Source of the DNA: Actinoplanes italicus
Lineage (GTDB): Bacteria; Actinomycetota; Actinomycetes; Mycobacteriales; Micromonosporaceae
NCBI RefSeq assembly: GCF_003001815.1
Contig: NZ_PVMZ01000022.1
Span: 124,001-188,000 of the forward strand
Length of the DNA: 64,000 bases
Direction of reading: 5' to 3'
Shown one piece after another: positions 35,435-44,323 of this stretch. Position 1 is the first letter of the stretch; each line of letters opens with the position of its first letter. The notes beneath the pieces were generated by a model. The model saw nothing but the letters and a program-made list of their open reading frames with translations, was not told where the DNA came from and ran no database searches. The position numbers and the translations under genes are program-made.

Positions 35435-37060
35435 ATGGCTGAGCCGGCGAGGACGAGGGGAGTCCGCCCCGTGCAGCGTCTGCTCGGCGACCGGCGGGTC
35501 AACACCAAGATCATGACAGCGGTCGGTGTGATCGCGGTGTTCAGCGTCGGCGACGGCTTGTTCGCGCTGGACAGCCTGGGCGCCACCAACGACCAGGTGA
35601 AGTCCGCGTACGTGATGAACAGGGAGCTGAACACCATCGGCAACCTGCGCAGTGCGGTCAACCGGGTCTGGCTCGGCATGGACGACTACCAGCTGGCGAC
35701 CGGCGACGGCGAGCGGGCCGCCGCGGGAAAGGCGATAACCACGGCACAGGACCAGGTGAGCGAGTACGGCGAAGCCTACCGCGGGTTCCCGATCAGTGCG
35801 GTGGCCCGCGACGCGATCACCTCCTTCACGACCGACTGGGCCGCCTTCAGCGACGTGCTGACCACGGAGGTCCTTCCGCTCGCCGACGCCGGCCGGACGG
35901 ATCGGCTGGCCGATCTGCGCCACGGCGAGCTGGCCGAGCGGATGATGTCGGTCCGTGCCGACCTGGGCACGCTCGCCGAAGAGACCGTGAAAGCCGGTGT
36001 CGAGCAGGAGGCCGTGGCCCAGAGCCGGTACGACACGACCCGGGCCTGGGTGATCGGGCTGCTCGCCACGTGCACCGTCATCGGGTTGTTGCTGGCCGCC
36101 GTCATCGCCCGGATGATCGTGCGGCCGCTGACCCGTACCGTCGAGGCGTTGTCCCGGATCGCCGGCGGTGACCTGACCACCCGCGTCCCGGTCGACAGCG
36201 CCGACGAGGTCGGCCGGATGTCGCTGGCCCTCAACTCCACCGCCGAGTCGATGGCCGGCATGGTCGGCCGGATCGCCGACAGCTCCACCGTGCTCGCCTC
36301 GGCCGCGGAGGAGATGACCGCTGTGGCCGCGCAGCTGTCCGCCTCGGCGGAGCAGACCGCGGTGCAGGTGAACACGGTGTCGGACTCGGCCGGTCAGGTG
36401 TCGGCGAGCGTGCGCACCGTGGCGGCCGGCGCTGACGAGATGGGCGTGTCGATCCTGGAGATCGCCACCAACGCCAACGAGGCGGCGGGTGTGGCCGGTG
36501 AGGCGGCCCGGGCCGCCACGTCCACCAATGCCAGCGTCGAGCGGCTCGGTGAGGCTTCCTTGCAGATCGGTACGGTCGTCGCGATGATCACGGCGATCGC
36601 CGAGCAGACGAACCTGCTCGCCCTGAACGCGACCATCGAGGCAGCGCGGGCCGGTGAGCAGGGCAAAGGCTTCGCCGTCGTCGCTTCCGAGGTGAAGGAC
36701 CTGGCGCAGGAGACCGCGCGGGCCACGCAGCAGATCACCGCGCAGGTCGATGCGATCCAGGCCGAGAGTGGAGCCGCGGTCGCCGCGATCCAGGCGATCA
36801 GCGAGGTCGTCAACACGATCAACGACTACACCACGACGATCGCGGCCGCCGTCGAGGAGCAGACCGCGACCACCGCCGAGATCTCCCGCAGCGTCGGCCA
36901 GGCCGCCGACGGTTCGACGAACATCGCCGACACCATCGCGGCGGTGGCCGCCGCGACCCGCCAGGTCACCGAGGGCGCCACGGAGACCCAGCAGTCCGCT
37001 GCCGAGCTCGCCCGCACCGCCGCGGAACTCCAACAGGCCGTGTCGACCTACCGGTACTGA
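35435..37060 (+). CDS. Methyl-accepting chemotaxis protein
   Basis: A 541-residue receptor. The ATG has GGAGG nine bases upstream. An N-terminal span near residues 20-40 and a second (VIGLLATCTVIGLLLAAVIA) enclose an extracellular four-helix ligand domain. A HAMP domain (RPLTRTVEALSRIAGGDLTT) is followed by the signalling coiled coil with the hairpin tip EQTNLLALNATIEAARAGEQ, then GKGFAVVASEVKDLA, which contacts CheA/CheW. In actinobacteria such receptors are mostly found in genera with motile spores, which supports an Actinoplanes-like host. The ligand is unknown. Confidence 0.95.
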   Translation: MAEPARTRGVRPVQRLLGDRRVNTKIMTAVGVIAVFSVGDGLFALDSLGATNDQVKSAYVMNRELNTIGNLRSAVNRVWLGMDDYQLATGDGERAAAGKAITTAQDQVSEYGEAYRGFPISAVARDAITSFTTDWAAFSDVLTTEVLPLADAGRTDRLADLRHGELAERMMSVRADLGTLAEETVKAGVEQEAVAQSRYDTTRAWVIGLLATCTVIGLLLAAVIARMIVRPLTRTVEALSRIAGGDLTTRVPVDSADEVGRMSLALNSTAESMAGMVGRIADSSTVLASAAEEMTAVAAQLSASAEQTAVQVNTVSDSAGQVSASVRTVAAGADEMGVSILEIATNANEAAGVAGEAARAATSTNASVERLGEASLQIGTVVAMITAIAEQTNLLALNATIEAARAGEQGKGFAVVASEVKDLAQETARATQQITAQVDAIQAESGAAVAAIQAISEVVNTINDYTTTIAAAVEEQTATTAEISRSVGQAADGSTNIADTIAAVAAATRQVTEGATETQQSAAELARTAAELQQAVSTYRY

Positions 37061-37064
37061 CCAC

Positions 37065-38117
37065 CTATGCCGTCGAGGTTCCTCGCAACAGGGTGAGCCG
37101 GAACGTGCAGCCGTCGCCGGCCGGGCCGGGTGACACCAGGGTGAGCGCGCCGCCGTGAGCCAGCGCCACCTGGTTGGCGATCGGCAGCCCGAGACCGGTG
37201 CCGGCCACGTCGGTACGGCTGCGCCAGAACCGCTGGAAGACACCCTCCTGCTCGGCCGGCGGGATACCGGCGCCGTGGTCGGTGACCACCACGGCGACTT
37301 CGGACGGCGTAGCCTCCACGCTGATCTCGACCGGGGATCCAGCAGGTGCGTATCGCACAGCGTTGTCGACGAGGTTGGTCACCGCCCGCCGCACGGTGGG
37401 CTCGTCGAACGCGCACTCCGCCACCTCCGGACCGCTGACCGAGAGCGTGATCGCCTTCGTCGCCGAGAGCACGCCGACCTCGTCGGCCACCGCACGGACC
37501 ACCACCATCAGGTCGGCCGGGCGCCGCGCGATGGTGCGTGCCCGGCCGCGGGCGTCCACCAGCAGCTCGTCGATGGTCGACTGCATGCGCGCCGCCGCGG
37601 CGGCCGTGTTGCGCAGCCCGCGCCGGTACACCTCGATCGTCGGATCGGGGTGGGCCAGCAGCACCTCGGCGTTGGCCATCAGCACCGACAGCGGCGTGCG
37701 CAGCTCGTGACTGGCCTCCTCGATCAGCCGGCGCTGGACCTCGGCCGCCTGCTCCAGCCGTTCGAGCATCGCGTCGATGCTCGCGGCGAGCCGGACGACC
37801 TCGCTGGCCCCACGGTCCAGCCCGACGCGCGGGCTCAGATCGACCGCCGCCACGTTCTCCGTGACCACCCGGACCCGGTCGAGGCCGCGCACGGCCCACC
37901 CGGCCAGGCTCCAGGCGATCACGGCGGCCACCGGCGCGAGCAGGAACACCGTCCATGCCACCCAGGGCGATCGTTGCCCGGTGCTGGTCGTGACGAGGCC
38001 GCCGGTGGTCGTCTCCACCTCGACGTCGCTGATCACGACCACCACGAAGAGCACGAGCGCGGGCAGATAGCTGGCCAGGAAGCCCAGGATCGCGAACCGC
38101 GTGCGCAGCGACTTCAC
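37065..38117 (-). CDS. Membrane sensor histidine kinase of OmpR-type pair
   Basis: A 350-residue kinase with two membrane spans (FLASYLPALVLFVVVVI and VAWTVFLLAPVAAVIAWSLA) enclosing a short extracellular loop. A HAMP region follows, then HisKA with the phospho-His in IEEASHELRTPLSVLMANAE and an ATPase domain (NLVDNAVRYAP, DHGAGIPPAE, GTGLGLPIANQVALAHGG). Its GTG start overlaps the response-regulator stop (GTGA), so the pair is translated together. The tiny loop suggests sensing within the membrane. Confidence 0.93.
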   Translation of the reverse strand: MKSLRTRFAILGFLASYLPALVLFVVVVISDVEVETTTGGLVTTSTGQRSPWVAWTVFLLAPVAAVIAWSLAGWAVRGLDRVRVVTENVAAVDLSPRVGLDRGASEVVRLAASIDAMLERLEQAAEVQRRLIEEASHELRTPLSVLMANAEVLLAHPDPTIEVYRRGLRNTAAAAARMQSTIDELLVDARGRARTIARRPADLMVVVRAVADEVGVLSATKAITLSVSGPEVAECAFDEPTVRRAVTNLVDNAVRYAPAGSPVEISVEATPSEVAVVVTDHGAGIPPAEQEGVFQRFWRSRTDVAGTGLGLPIANQVALAHGGALTLVSPGPAGDGCTFRLTLLRGTSTA

Positions 38118-38782
38118 GATGCTTGCAGCCGGTAGCCGGCGTTGGTGACAGTGACGATCAGCGCCGGGTCTCCGAGCTTGCGTCGCAGGCGGCTCAGCAT
38201 CACCCGTACCGATGCGGTGAAGGGGTTGACGTTGGCATCCCACACGTGTTCGAGCAGCGCCTCCGCCGACAGAACCTCACCCGGATGGTGCATGAAGTAG
38301 CGCAGCAACGAATACTCCCGCGCGGTCAGGTCAAGCAGCGTGTCCGCCCGCCACGCCCGGTGGGTGGCGAGATCGAGTGTCAGTTCACCGACCCGCAGGG
38401 TCGATCCGGCGCCGTCCTCACGACGGCTCAGCGCCCGCAGCCGCGCCACCAGTTCCGCGAAATGGAACGGCTTGACCAGGTAGTCGTCGGCGCCCGCGTC
38501 GAGCCCGGCAACACGGTCGGTCACCGCGTCCCGCGCGGTCAGCACCAGGCAGCGCCGCGGCCGGCGTAACAGCGGGTCATCCACGCAGCGCCGCAGCAGA
38601 GCCATCCCGTCGCCGTCCGGCAGGCCGAGATCCAGGCACACCACGTCATAATCGGTCACACCCAGCAGTTCCTCGGCGTCCGCACAGGTCCCGGCCACAT
38701 CCACGGCATACGCCTCGTTGCGCAGGCCCAGCGCGACGATGCCGGCCAGATCCGGGTCGTCCTCGACGAGCAGGACCCGCAT
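38114..38782 (-). CDS. OmpR/PhoB-family response regulator
   Basis: A 222-residue regulator. The ATG follows AAGGGG. The receiver domain has EDD near the start, the phospho-Asp in VVCLDLGLPDGDG and the Lys in YLVKPFHF. The C-terminal winged helix (LTAREYSLLRYFMHHPGEVL, VRVMLSRLRRKLGDP) binds direct repeats as a dimer. The promoter of the neighbouring serine hydrolase and PKD genes has three direct repeats spaced 11 bp apart (40566-40592), a typical layout for this family, so those genes are candidate targets. Confidence 0.93.
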   Translation of the reverse strand: MRVLLVEDDPDLAGIVALGLRNEAYAVDVAGTCADAEELLGVTDYDVVCLDLGLPDGDGMALLRRCVDDPLLRRPRRCLVLTARDAVTDRVAGLDAGADDYLVKPFHFAELVARLRALSRREDGAGSTLRVGELTLDLATHRAWRADTLLDLTAREYSLLRYFMHHPGEVLSAEALLEHVWDANVNPFTASVRVMLSRLRRKLGDPALIVTVTNAGYRLQAS

Positions 38783-38855
38783 GCCACACCCCTTCTTCAA
38801 CATCAAAATCAGTCTTGGGTACGGCCTGAGCACCCCTGGCCGAGCGTCTTGGCCG

Positions 38856-40517
38856 TCACCCCGGCCGTCGTGCCGTCGCCGTCCCCGCCGGACCCGAAAC
38901 GGTCACCCGCCCACCGTCGAACTCGAGCGTCACCTCCGGCCCTGTCCCGGCCGGATCGTCCGGCCGATACCTGCCCGTCCCCACCGGCACCAGCGTCAGC
39001 GACGGCGGCCCGGCCGGCAGTTCCGCCCCCTCGATGGTGCTGTGCTCGTCAACCGCGTACCAGCCCAGCCGCGGACCGTCGCGAGTGGTCATCGTGACGT
39101 ACGTCCGCATCTCGCCGTCGGCCACGACGGTGCCTCCCCCGGTCACCGCCGTGACCGGCCCGAACCTGTCCGCCACCGCCTCGCGTTCCTCCCGGCCCTC
39201 CCTGGTGCGTCCGGCGAGCACGCCGAGCACCCGCTGCTCATGCCCCCGCAGGTCCCTAGCCGAGAACCGCCCCCGCGGCGGGAACAGCACACTGACCGCG
39301 TCGGGACCGCTCGCCTCGATCCGCGCACGGCCGTCGACGATCGTGACCTCGAACGACCCGCCCGTCTCGAGGCTGTACTTCCCGGCGAGCGCGGCCGGGT
39401 CGCCACCGCCGGCCGGGGCGGTCGGCACCGGCAGCGGCTCGCCGGCCACCAGTGCCGGCACCGTCGCCGCGAGGAGCTCCTCGGCGGTGAGCACCGCCCG
39501 GTTGGACGACAGGGCGATGACCTGGTCACGTCCGGGAATCCAGACGACGGCCGTGTTGTGGCCGACGTCCCCGCCCCCGCCCGCAGCGGCCACGATCGGC
39601 CGGCCGTAGACCGAGGCGTCGAAGGCCACCCAGCCGCCCAGCGTATGCGACCGTCCCTCCCCCACCGTGTGTCCCGGCTCACCAGCGAGCCCGGCCAGTT
39701 CGCCCGTGAACAACGCGTGGGTCCACGTGGCCAGCTCCTTGGTGGTCATCGCCATCGAGCCGCTGCCCTCGGTCGTCCAGTAAGGACCGGCGAAGTCGTT
39801 GGACCGGCCCGGCTCACCGTCGTCGAGATACCCGGCGGCGACGGGCCCCGCAGCAGCGGGCCGGCCGTGCCAGAACCCACCCACGACGCCCCCGGGCAGG
39901 GTGAGAACGTGCTGGAGCATGTAATCCCGGTACGACATTCCGGACACGGTGTCGATGATGATCGCCAGCAACGTGTACCCGGCGTTGGAATAGGCGTCGT
40001 CGGTGCCGGGCGGGAACGCCTGCTCCAGCCTGTTGATCGCGGCGATCGCGCCGGCCCGGTCGAGGGGCTGATCGTCGGCGCCTATCGAGCCGCCGACGCC
40101 GCTGGTGTGCAGCAGCAGATGCCGCACCGTCGCCTCGGCCACCGGGCCGGTGACCGCCGGCACGAGCTTGCCGGCCCGGTCGTCGAGGGACAGTTTCCCG
40201 GCGTCGGCGAGCCGCAGGATCGCGGTGGCGGTGAACGCCTTGCTCACCGAGCCGATGCTGAACACCGTGTCGACGGTGTTGCGGGTCCCGGTGGCGTCGT
40301 CGGCCACGCCGTAACCGGCCAGGCAGTCGAACCGGCCTCCGGTCGAAACGGCGACCGAGCCACTGAACCCGGCCCGCGCCCACGCGCCGAGCACCGCGTC
40401 CAGCGTCGCGTCACACGGTGCCATCACCGGCGGCGGCTTCTGATCGGCGGCACAGCCCGGCAGCACGCCGATCAGCAGAGCCGCCACCGTTATCCGTACG
40501 GACTTGAGCATCCCCAT
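38856..40517 (-). CDS. Serine beta-lactamase-like (class C/PBP4*) lipoprotein hydrolase
   Basis: A 553-residue lipoprotein (lipobox LPGC, Cys22). The serine-hydrolase core has the SxxK motif (S90-V-S-K93 in FSIGSVSKAFTA) and the YxN motif (Y176-S-N178); the C-terminal third is a separate beta-rich domain. Relatives are D-amino-acid peptidases or esterases rather than antibiotic-degrading enzymes, so no drug resistance should be assumed. It is outside the membrane. Start ATG 40517 (another ATG is six bases further in). It diverges from the PKD-protein gene, sharing the repeat-bearing promoter region. Confidence 0.87.
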   Translation of the reverse strand: MGMLKSVRITVAALLIGVLPGCAADQKPPPVMAPCDATLDAVLGAWARAGFSGSVAVSTGGRFDCLAGYGVADDATGTRNTVDTVFSIGSVSKAFTATAILRLADAGKLSLDDRAGKLVPAVTGPVAEATVRHLLLHTSGVGGSIGADDQPLDRAGAIAAINRLEQAFPPGTDDAYSNAGYTLLAIIIDTVSGMSYRDYMLQHVLTLPGGVVGGFWHGRPAAAGPVAAGYLDDGEPGRSNDFAGPYWTTEGSGSMAMTTKELATWTHALFTGELAGLAGEPGHTVGEGRSHTLGGWVAFDASVYGRPIVAAAGGGGDVGHNTAVVWIPGRDQVIALSSNRAVLTAEELLAATVPALVAGEPLPVPTAPAGGGDPAALAGKYSLETGGSFEVTIVDGRARIEASGPDAVSVLFPPRGRFSARDLRGHEQRVLGVLAGRTREGREEREAVADRFGPVTAVTGGGTVVADGEMRTYVTMTTRDGPRLGWYAVDEHSTIEGAELPAGPPSLTLVPVGTGRYRPDDPAGTGPEVTLEFDGGRVTVSGPAGTATARRPG

Positions 40518-40565
40518 GCCGCGACGCTAGGGACCACGCTGCGAACGTGATGTAAACGAGCTCCC

Positions 40566-40592
40566 TTAGCGCTCTCTTAGCCGGGCTTTAAC
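40566..40592. promoter_or_regulatory. Three direct repeats TTAGC/TTAGC/TTAAC at 11-bp spacing
   Basis: TTAGC begins at 40566 and 40577 and TTAAC at 40588, each 11 bases apart, within the 122-base gap between two divergent genes. One-turn direct repeats are the usual operator of OmpR/PhoB-type regulators, one of which is encoded nearby. Confidence 0.5.
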
Positions 40593-40639
40593 CCAGCCGC
40601 GTCGAGACTTCGGGCTTCGTCGATTGATTGGAGTCCACA

Positions 40640-41701
40640 GTGGCAAGACACGGGGTGAGCCGATCCGCAGCGATCGTGGCGGGGGTGATGGTCCTGCTGT
40701 CCGGAGCCGTACCGGCTCATGCGGCCGAGGCGGCACCGACGCACGACGCCTTCGCCGACCGCATCACCATTCCGCCGGCGGGGTTGCCGTACGCCGACCT
40801 CCGCGACTACCGGAGCGCTACCCGGGAAGCCGGAGAACCGGCGTCCTGCACCTCCGGTTTCACCGGCTGGTACACCTGGACGCCTGCCGATCCCGGCTCG
40901 GTGACTCTGCGGACGAACCCGGGCAGCGCGGGCATCGCGCTCTACACCGGGTCCACGCTAGACCGCCTCGGCCTGCAGAAGTGCAGCATCATGTACAGCT
41001 ACACGCCGATCACCTTCGCCGCACAGGCCGGCACCACCTATCAGATCGCGGTGCTCGGCGACGGCAACGACGAGCACACCCTTCACCTGGAGGTGGCCCC
41101 ACCGCCGGAGATGACCTTCTACCACTACCCGGAGCAGCCGGACTCGCTCAACCCGATCAGCTTCAGCAGTTCCGGCGGCGACCCGGCAGGCGCCGGCATC
41201 ACCTCCTACGCATGGGACTTCGGCAATGGCACCACTTCCACCGAGGCGAACCCGGTGCACCGGCTGCCCGCCGACGGTGACTACCCGGTCAAGCTGACCG
41301 TGCGCACCGTGGACGGGCGCAGCGCGACCGAGTCCAAGGTGGTGCCGGTGCGTACGCACGATGTCGGCATCGTCAAGCTGACCGTGCCCAAGCGGGCCGG
41401 CCTGGGCCAGAAGATCCAGATACACGCCGACGTACAGAACCTCCGCTACGAGGAGAACGTGCGTGTACAGCTGGGGAGGGCCGCCGGCAACTCCGGTTGG
41501 ACGACGGTCGACGAGGCCCGCAAGGTCGTGCCGGTCGGACGCCCCCGGCAGAGCACCCGCTTCACCTTCACCTACACCGTCACCCAGGACGACCTGGTCG
41601 CCGGCAAACTGATCTTCAACGCCACCGCTGACCCGGATCCGAACCGCGACGCCTACACCATCGACAACGAACTCCGATCCGCCACCGTCACCATCAGGTA
41701 G
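40640..41701 (+). CDS. Secreted PKD-domain protein
   Basis: A 353-residue exported protein. The GTG at 40640 follows GGAG six bases upstream. A signal peptide ends near PAHAAEAAP. The first part (about 35-150) is a beta-sandwich of the kind found before PKD domains (TSGFTGWYTWTPADPGSVTL). A PKD domain lies at about 155-245 (SSSGGDPAGAGITSYAWDFG). A final beta domain follows (VGIVKLTVPKRAGLGQKI). It is probably a cell-surface adhesion or binding protein; no catalytic residues are recognised. Confidence 0.8.
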   Translation: MARHGVSRSAAIVAGVMVLLSGAVPAHAAEAAPTHDAFADRITIPPAGLPYADLRDYRSATREAGEPASCTSGFTGWYTWTPADPGSVTLRTNPGSAGIALYTGSTLDRLGLQKCSIMYSYTPITFAAQAGTTYQIAVLGDGNDEHTLHLEVAPPPEMTFYHYPEQPDSLNPISFSSSGGDPAGAGITSYAWDFGNGTTSTEANPVHRLPADGDYPVKLTVRTVDGRSATESKVVPVRTHDVGIVKLTVPKRAGLGQKIQIHADVQNLRYEENVRVQLGRAAGNSGWTTVDEARKVVPVGRPRQSTRFTFTYTVTQDDLVAGKLIFNATADPDPNRDAYTIDNELRSATVTIR

Positions 41702-41714
41702 GCCTCACCTCAAC

Positions 41715-41742
41715 GAGCGGGTGATCTTCTGGTCACCCGCTC
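41715..41742. terminator. Hairpin terminator after PKD gene
   Basis: A perfect 10-bp stem (GAGCGGGTGA pairing with TCACCCGCTC) around an 8-base loop, 14 bases after the stop at 41701. No U-tract. Confidence 0.8.
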
Positions 41743-41869
41743 AACCTGCAACGGTGGGGGCAAGCTTCGAGCTGGGTGTCAACGGCACCGAGCTATGGCA
41801 TGTGGATCCGGTGGCCGGGCACAGCGTCGGTCCTCGGCGAGCAGGCCTCAGGCTGGTGAGACAGGCCCG

Positions 41870-42253
41870 TCAGGCGACGCAGAACTCGTTGCCCTCGGGG
41901 TCGAGCATCACCACGTGGCCGAGTTCCCCGTCGTAACGCTCGTCGCGCACCTCCATGGCACCGGCACGCACGAGGTCGGCGACCTTCGTACGGATGAGGC
42001 GTTCTCGTTCCTCAAGATCCCAGGGCGGCTCTCCGGCCACCCGGATGTCGATGTGCATCCGATTCTTGGCCGTCTTGCCCTCCGGCACGCGCAGAAAACC
42101 GATGGCGGGCCCCACCCCGTCCGGGTCGATGATCGAGGCGCCGTCCGGCTCGTCGTAGCCGGGCTCGGGCGCATAGCCGAGCGCTGTCGCCCAGAACGCC
42201 GCGATCCGGTGGGGGTCGGCGGCGTCGCAGCCCAGCGTCCAGCGCATCGCCAT
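41870..42253 (-). CDS. VOC-family (glyoxalase-like) protein
   Basis: A protein of about 127 residues with one complete VOC fold (WTLGCDAADPHRIAAFWATALGY ... VVMLDPEGNEFCV). The ending PEGNEFCV carries the conserved Glu of Glyoxalase_6-type members. Many are of unknown substrate. The ATG at 42253 is preferred; a GTG nine bases upstream, immediately after the preceding stop, is possible. It lies 10 bases after the P-loop kinase gene and is probably co-transcribed. Confidence 0.78.
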   Translation of the reverse strand: MAMRWTLGCDAADPHRIAAFWATALGYAPEPGYDEPDGASIIDPDGVGPAIGFLRVPEGKTAKNRMHIDIRVAGEPPWDLEERERLIRTKVADLVRAGAMEVRDERYDGELGHVVMLDPEGNEFCVA

Positions 42254-42263
42254 GTCCGGCACC

Positions 42264-42806
42264 CTACCGCTGCGCGGGTCGGAGGGCGGCGAGCACCGTT
42301 TCCAGGCGATCGTCGAGCGGCCCGCTCAACTCCAGAACGGGGGTGTCCGGCCAGGCGTCGAGCGGGTCGTCGTACACCAGCTCCAGAAGCGCGTCGTTCA
42401 TCCGCGCGCGAAGGCCGGGCAACTCCGTGTCGGGCAGGATCCGGTCCGTCTCCGCCGTGATCACCGTAATCACCAGCAGGTCAAGGGTCGCGAATACCGA
42501 ACGCAGCGCGGCGGCATCGGCCTCGTCCGAGGGATCCGCGCCGTTCGCGGCAAGGTAGGCGAGATAGTCGAGCGGCGTGCGATCAAAAACGGCCCCGGAC
42601 GGCGTCGGCGACCGCAGGCTCCGAATCGAGCACGCCAGCATCGCCCGGTAGTCGGCCGCCGAGGGCGGGAACGCGAAATCGTACCCCTGCTCCTCAAGGA
42701 CGTAGTAGGGCTCGTCGGTCAACGTGTGTCCTGGCAGACGTTCACACAGCGTCTCGGCCAGTGTGGTCTTCCCGGTTCCGTGCGTCCCGGAGATCGCGAC
42801 CCGCAT
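42264..42806 (-). CDS. P-loop AAA/kinase-like nucleotide-binding protein
   Basis: A protein of about 180 residues. Walker A is GTHGTGKTT near the start; FDRTPLDYLAYLA resembles the substrate/lid motif of nucleoside-kinase-like AAA_28 proteins. The C-terminal half is helical and acidic. The fold suggests a small-molecule kinase or NTPase; the substrate is unknown. The start is ATG 42806, with GGGGGT upstream; a GTG six bases earlier is possible. It is transcribed before the VOC gene. Confidence 0.78.
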   Translation of the reverse strand: MRVAISGTHGTGKTTLAETLCERLPGHTLTDEPYYVLEEQGYDFAFPPSAADYRAMLACSIRSLRSPTPSGAVFDRTPLDYLAYLAANGADPSDEADAAALRSVFATLDLLVITVITAETDRILPDTELPGLRARMNDALLELVYDDPLDAWPDTPVLELSGPLDDRLETVLAALRPAQR

Positions 42807-42859
42807 ACGCACCCCCTAACCCTGATCGAAAGCCGACAAATCCTACAACGATGACGGAC

Positions 42860-43546
42860 TCAGAGATCGCTGACGGGCTTCGCCGTCACCGGTGGCGTAC
42901 CGATGTCCTCGACGGGGATGGCGGCCGACGGATCGCTGGTCAGATGCGCCGAGATGATGCGATCGAGGCGGAACCAGCGGATCTCCAGCCGGGCCTGACA
43001 ACGACCGACGAGAAACCAATTTCCCGCGGTACGGGCTACGACCACCGGATCGATGCGCAGCGAGTCGTCCTCGCCGGAGTAGCGAAGCACGACGACCCGC
43101 TGCTCCTGCAAAGCCCGCTCGACCGCACGCCGGATCCGGGCGTCCCCCGGCGGCTCGGTGTGATCGATCCACACGCGGTCGTTCATCAGCGCCGCCCGGT
43201 CGCGGGCCTGGCCGTCCATGACGCTGAGCGCCTTGGCCAGCGCGGCCCGGGCATGGCCGTCGAAGGGCTGCCCCCGGTGGGCCGCCACGGCAGCGGCCAA
43301 TCCCGCGACCTCGGCGTCGGTGAAGTTGACCGGCGGCAGCGTGGCGGCCCGGTCGACGACATACCCGCCGCCCGGCCCCGGCCGTGCCCGCACCGGAAAG
43401 CCGCCGTGCTGCAGCGTCGAAATGTCCCGCTTGATCGTCCGAGCGCTGACCTCGAAGACCTCGGCAAGGCGCTCGGCCGTGCGACCGGCCCGGCCGGCGC
43501 GCCGCAGTTCCTCCCTGAGCGCGTAGAGCCGGTCGGTGCGATTCAC
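42860..43546 (-). CDS. WYL-domain (DeoR-like HTH) transcriptional regulator
   Basis: A 228-residue regulator. The N-terminal helix-turn-helix (TAERLAEVFEVSARTIKRDI, then LQHGGFPVRARPGPGGGY) is followed by a WYL domain (VVLRYSGEDDSLRIDPVVVA, NWFLVGRCQARLEIRWFRLD), which binds nucleic-acid or nucleotide ligands in several systems. It diverges from the alpha/beta-hydrolase gene, with 49 bases between the chosen starts, and probably controls it. The GTG at 43546 is chosen as the start of the conserved region. Confidence 0.88.
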   Translation of the reverse strand: MNRTDRLYALREELRRAGRAGRTAERLAEVFEVSARTIKRDISTLQHGGFPVRARPGPGGGYVVDRAATLPPVNFTDAEVAGLAAAVAAHRGQPFDGHARAALAKALSVMDGQARDRAALMNDRVWIDHTEPPGDARIRRAVERALQEQRVVVLRYSGEDDSLRIDPVVVARTAGNWFLVGRCQARLEIRWFRLDRIISAHLTSDPSAAIPVEDIGTPPVTAKPVSDL

Positions 43547-43557
43547 CGGGAAATGGT

Positions 43558-43573
43558 GACATACCCATGACAT
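43558..43573. promoter_or_regulatory. Direct repeat GACAT, 11-bp period, in divergent gap
   Basis: GACAT at 43558-43562 and again at 43569-43573, one helical turn apart, in the short gap between the WYL regulator and the hydrolase genes. Possible operator; short enough to occur by chance. Confidence 0.3.
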
Positions 43574-43595
43574 GCCAGTGAGTGACGATCAGGTC

Positions 43596-44285
43596 ATGAG
43601 CAACGCGATTCTCTTCATCAGCGGCGCGGGCCTCCCGGCATGGATCTGGGCCGACGTCCGGAAGATCATGGGCCCGTCGTACGACACGCGAGTCGCCACC
43701 CGGCCGGCGATCAGCGCCGCGACCGGGCTGCGTGACTATGCCGAGGCCGCCCTCCGGTCCGCGCCGGCGGGCCGGTTCACGATCGTCGCGCACTCGGCCG
43801 GTGGCGTGATCGGAACGGAGGTGGCCCGGCTCGCGCCGGATCGGGTCAGCGCGTTCCTGGCCGTGACGGCGGTGCTCCCCCGGCCCGGAGGATCGTTCCT
43901 CACGTCGATGCCCGTGCCGAACCGGTGGGTGCTCGGCGCGGTGATGCGCGTCGCCGGAACCCGGCCGCCGGACGCCGCGATCCGGCGGGGACTCGCCGAC
44001 CGGCTCGACGCCCCGATCGCCGATCGCCTCATCCAGGACTTCGTCGCCGAATCACCCGGCCTGTACCGCGGTAGGACCAGTCACCAGTCCTGGACCGGCC
44101 GGCGTGGATACGTCTTCACGGGCCACGACCGTGAGCTGCCACTCGCGATTCAGCAGCGATCAGCTCGAGTGTTCGCCCCCGGCACCGAGGAGCACCTCGC
44201 CACCGGCCACCTGCCCATGCTCGAGAGCCCACAGACCGTAGCCGGAGCGATCACCCGGTTCACCGGCGTGAGCGTCAACCGCTGA
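43596..44285 (+). CDS. Small alpha/beta hydrolase
   Basis: A 229-residue hydrolase. The fold starts ILFISGAGLPAWIWADV; the nucleophile elbow is IVAHSAGGVIG with a Ser nucleophile (GxSxG variant AHSAGG). The C-terminal base is likely in ATGHLPMLESPQ. It is a cytoplasmic esterase or similar enzyme of unknown substrate, of the type regulated by WYL/DeoR activators encoded next to it. The ribosome-binding site is weak, and an alternative ATG lies 24 bases upstream. Confidence 0.82.
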   Translation: MSNAILFISGAGLPAWIWADVRKIMGPSYDTRVATRPAISAATGLRDYAEAALRSAPAGRFTIVAHSAGGVIGTEVARLAPDRVSAFLAVTAVLPRPGGSFLTSMPVPNRWVLGAVMRVAGTRPPDAAIRRGLADRLDAPIADRLIQDFVAESPGLYRGRTSHQSWTGRRGYVFTGHDRELPLAIQQRSARVFAPGTEEHLATGHLPMLESPQTVAGAITRFTGVSVNR

Positions 44286-44323
44286 CACGTGCGCCGAGTC
44301 GATCGTGGCCGGCTCGGTGGCGG

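Noticed and set aside
38856..40517. Antibiotic-resistance beta-lactamase
   Set aside because: SxxK/YxN serine hydrolases of this length with an extra beta domain are mostly peptidases or esterases; nothing points to drug hydrolysis.
38718..40550. 610-codon plus-strand frame opposite the serine hydrolase
   Set aside because: Arg/Pro-rich shadow; the minus strand has the SxxK and YxN motifs and a lipobox.
40566..40592. Direct repeats as a CRISPR array
   Set aside because: Units are 5 bp with 6-bp spacers and no cas genes; an operator is far more likely.
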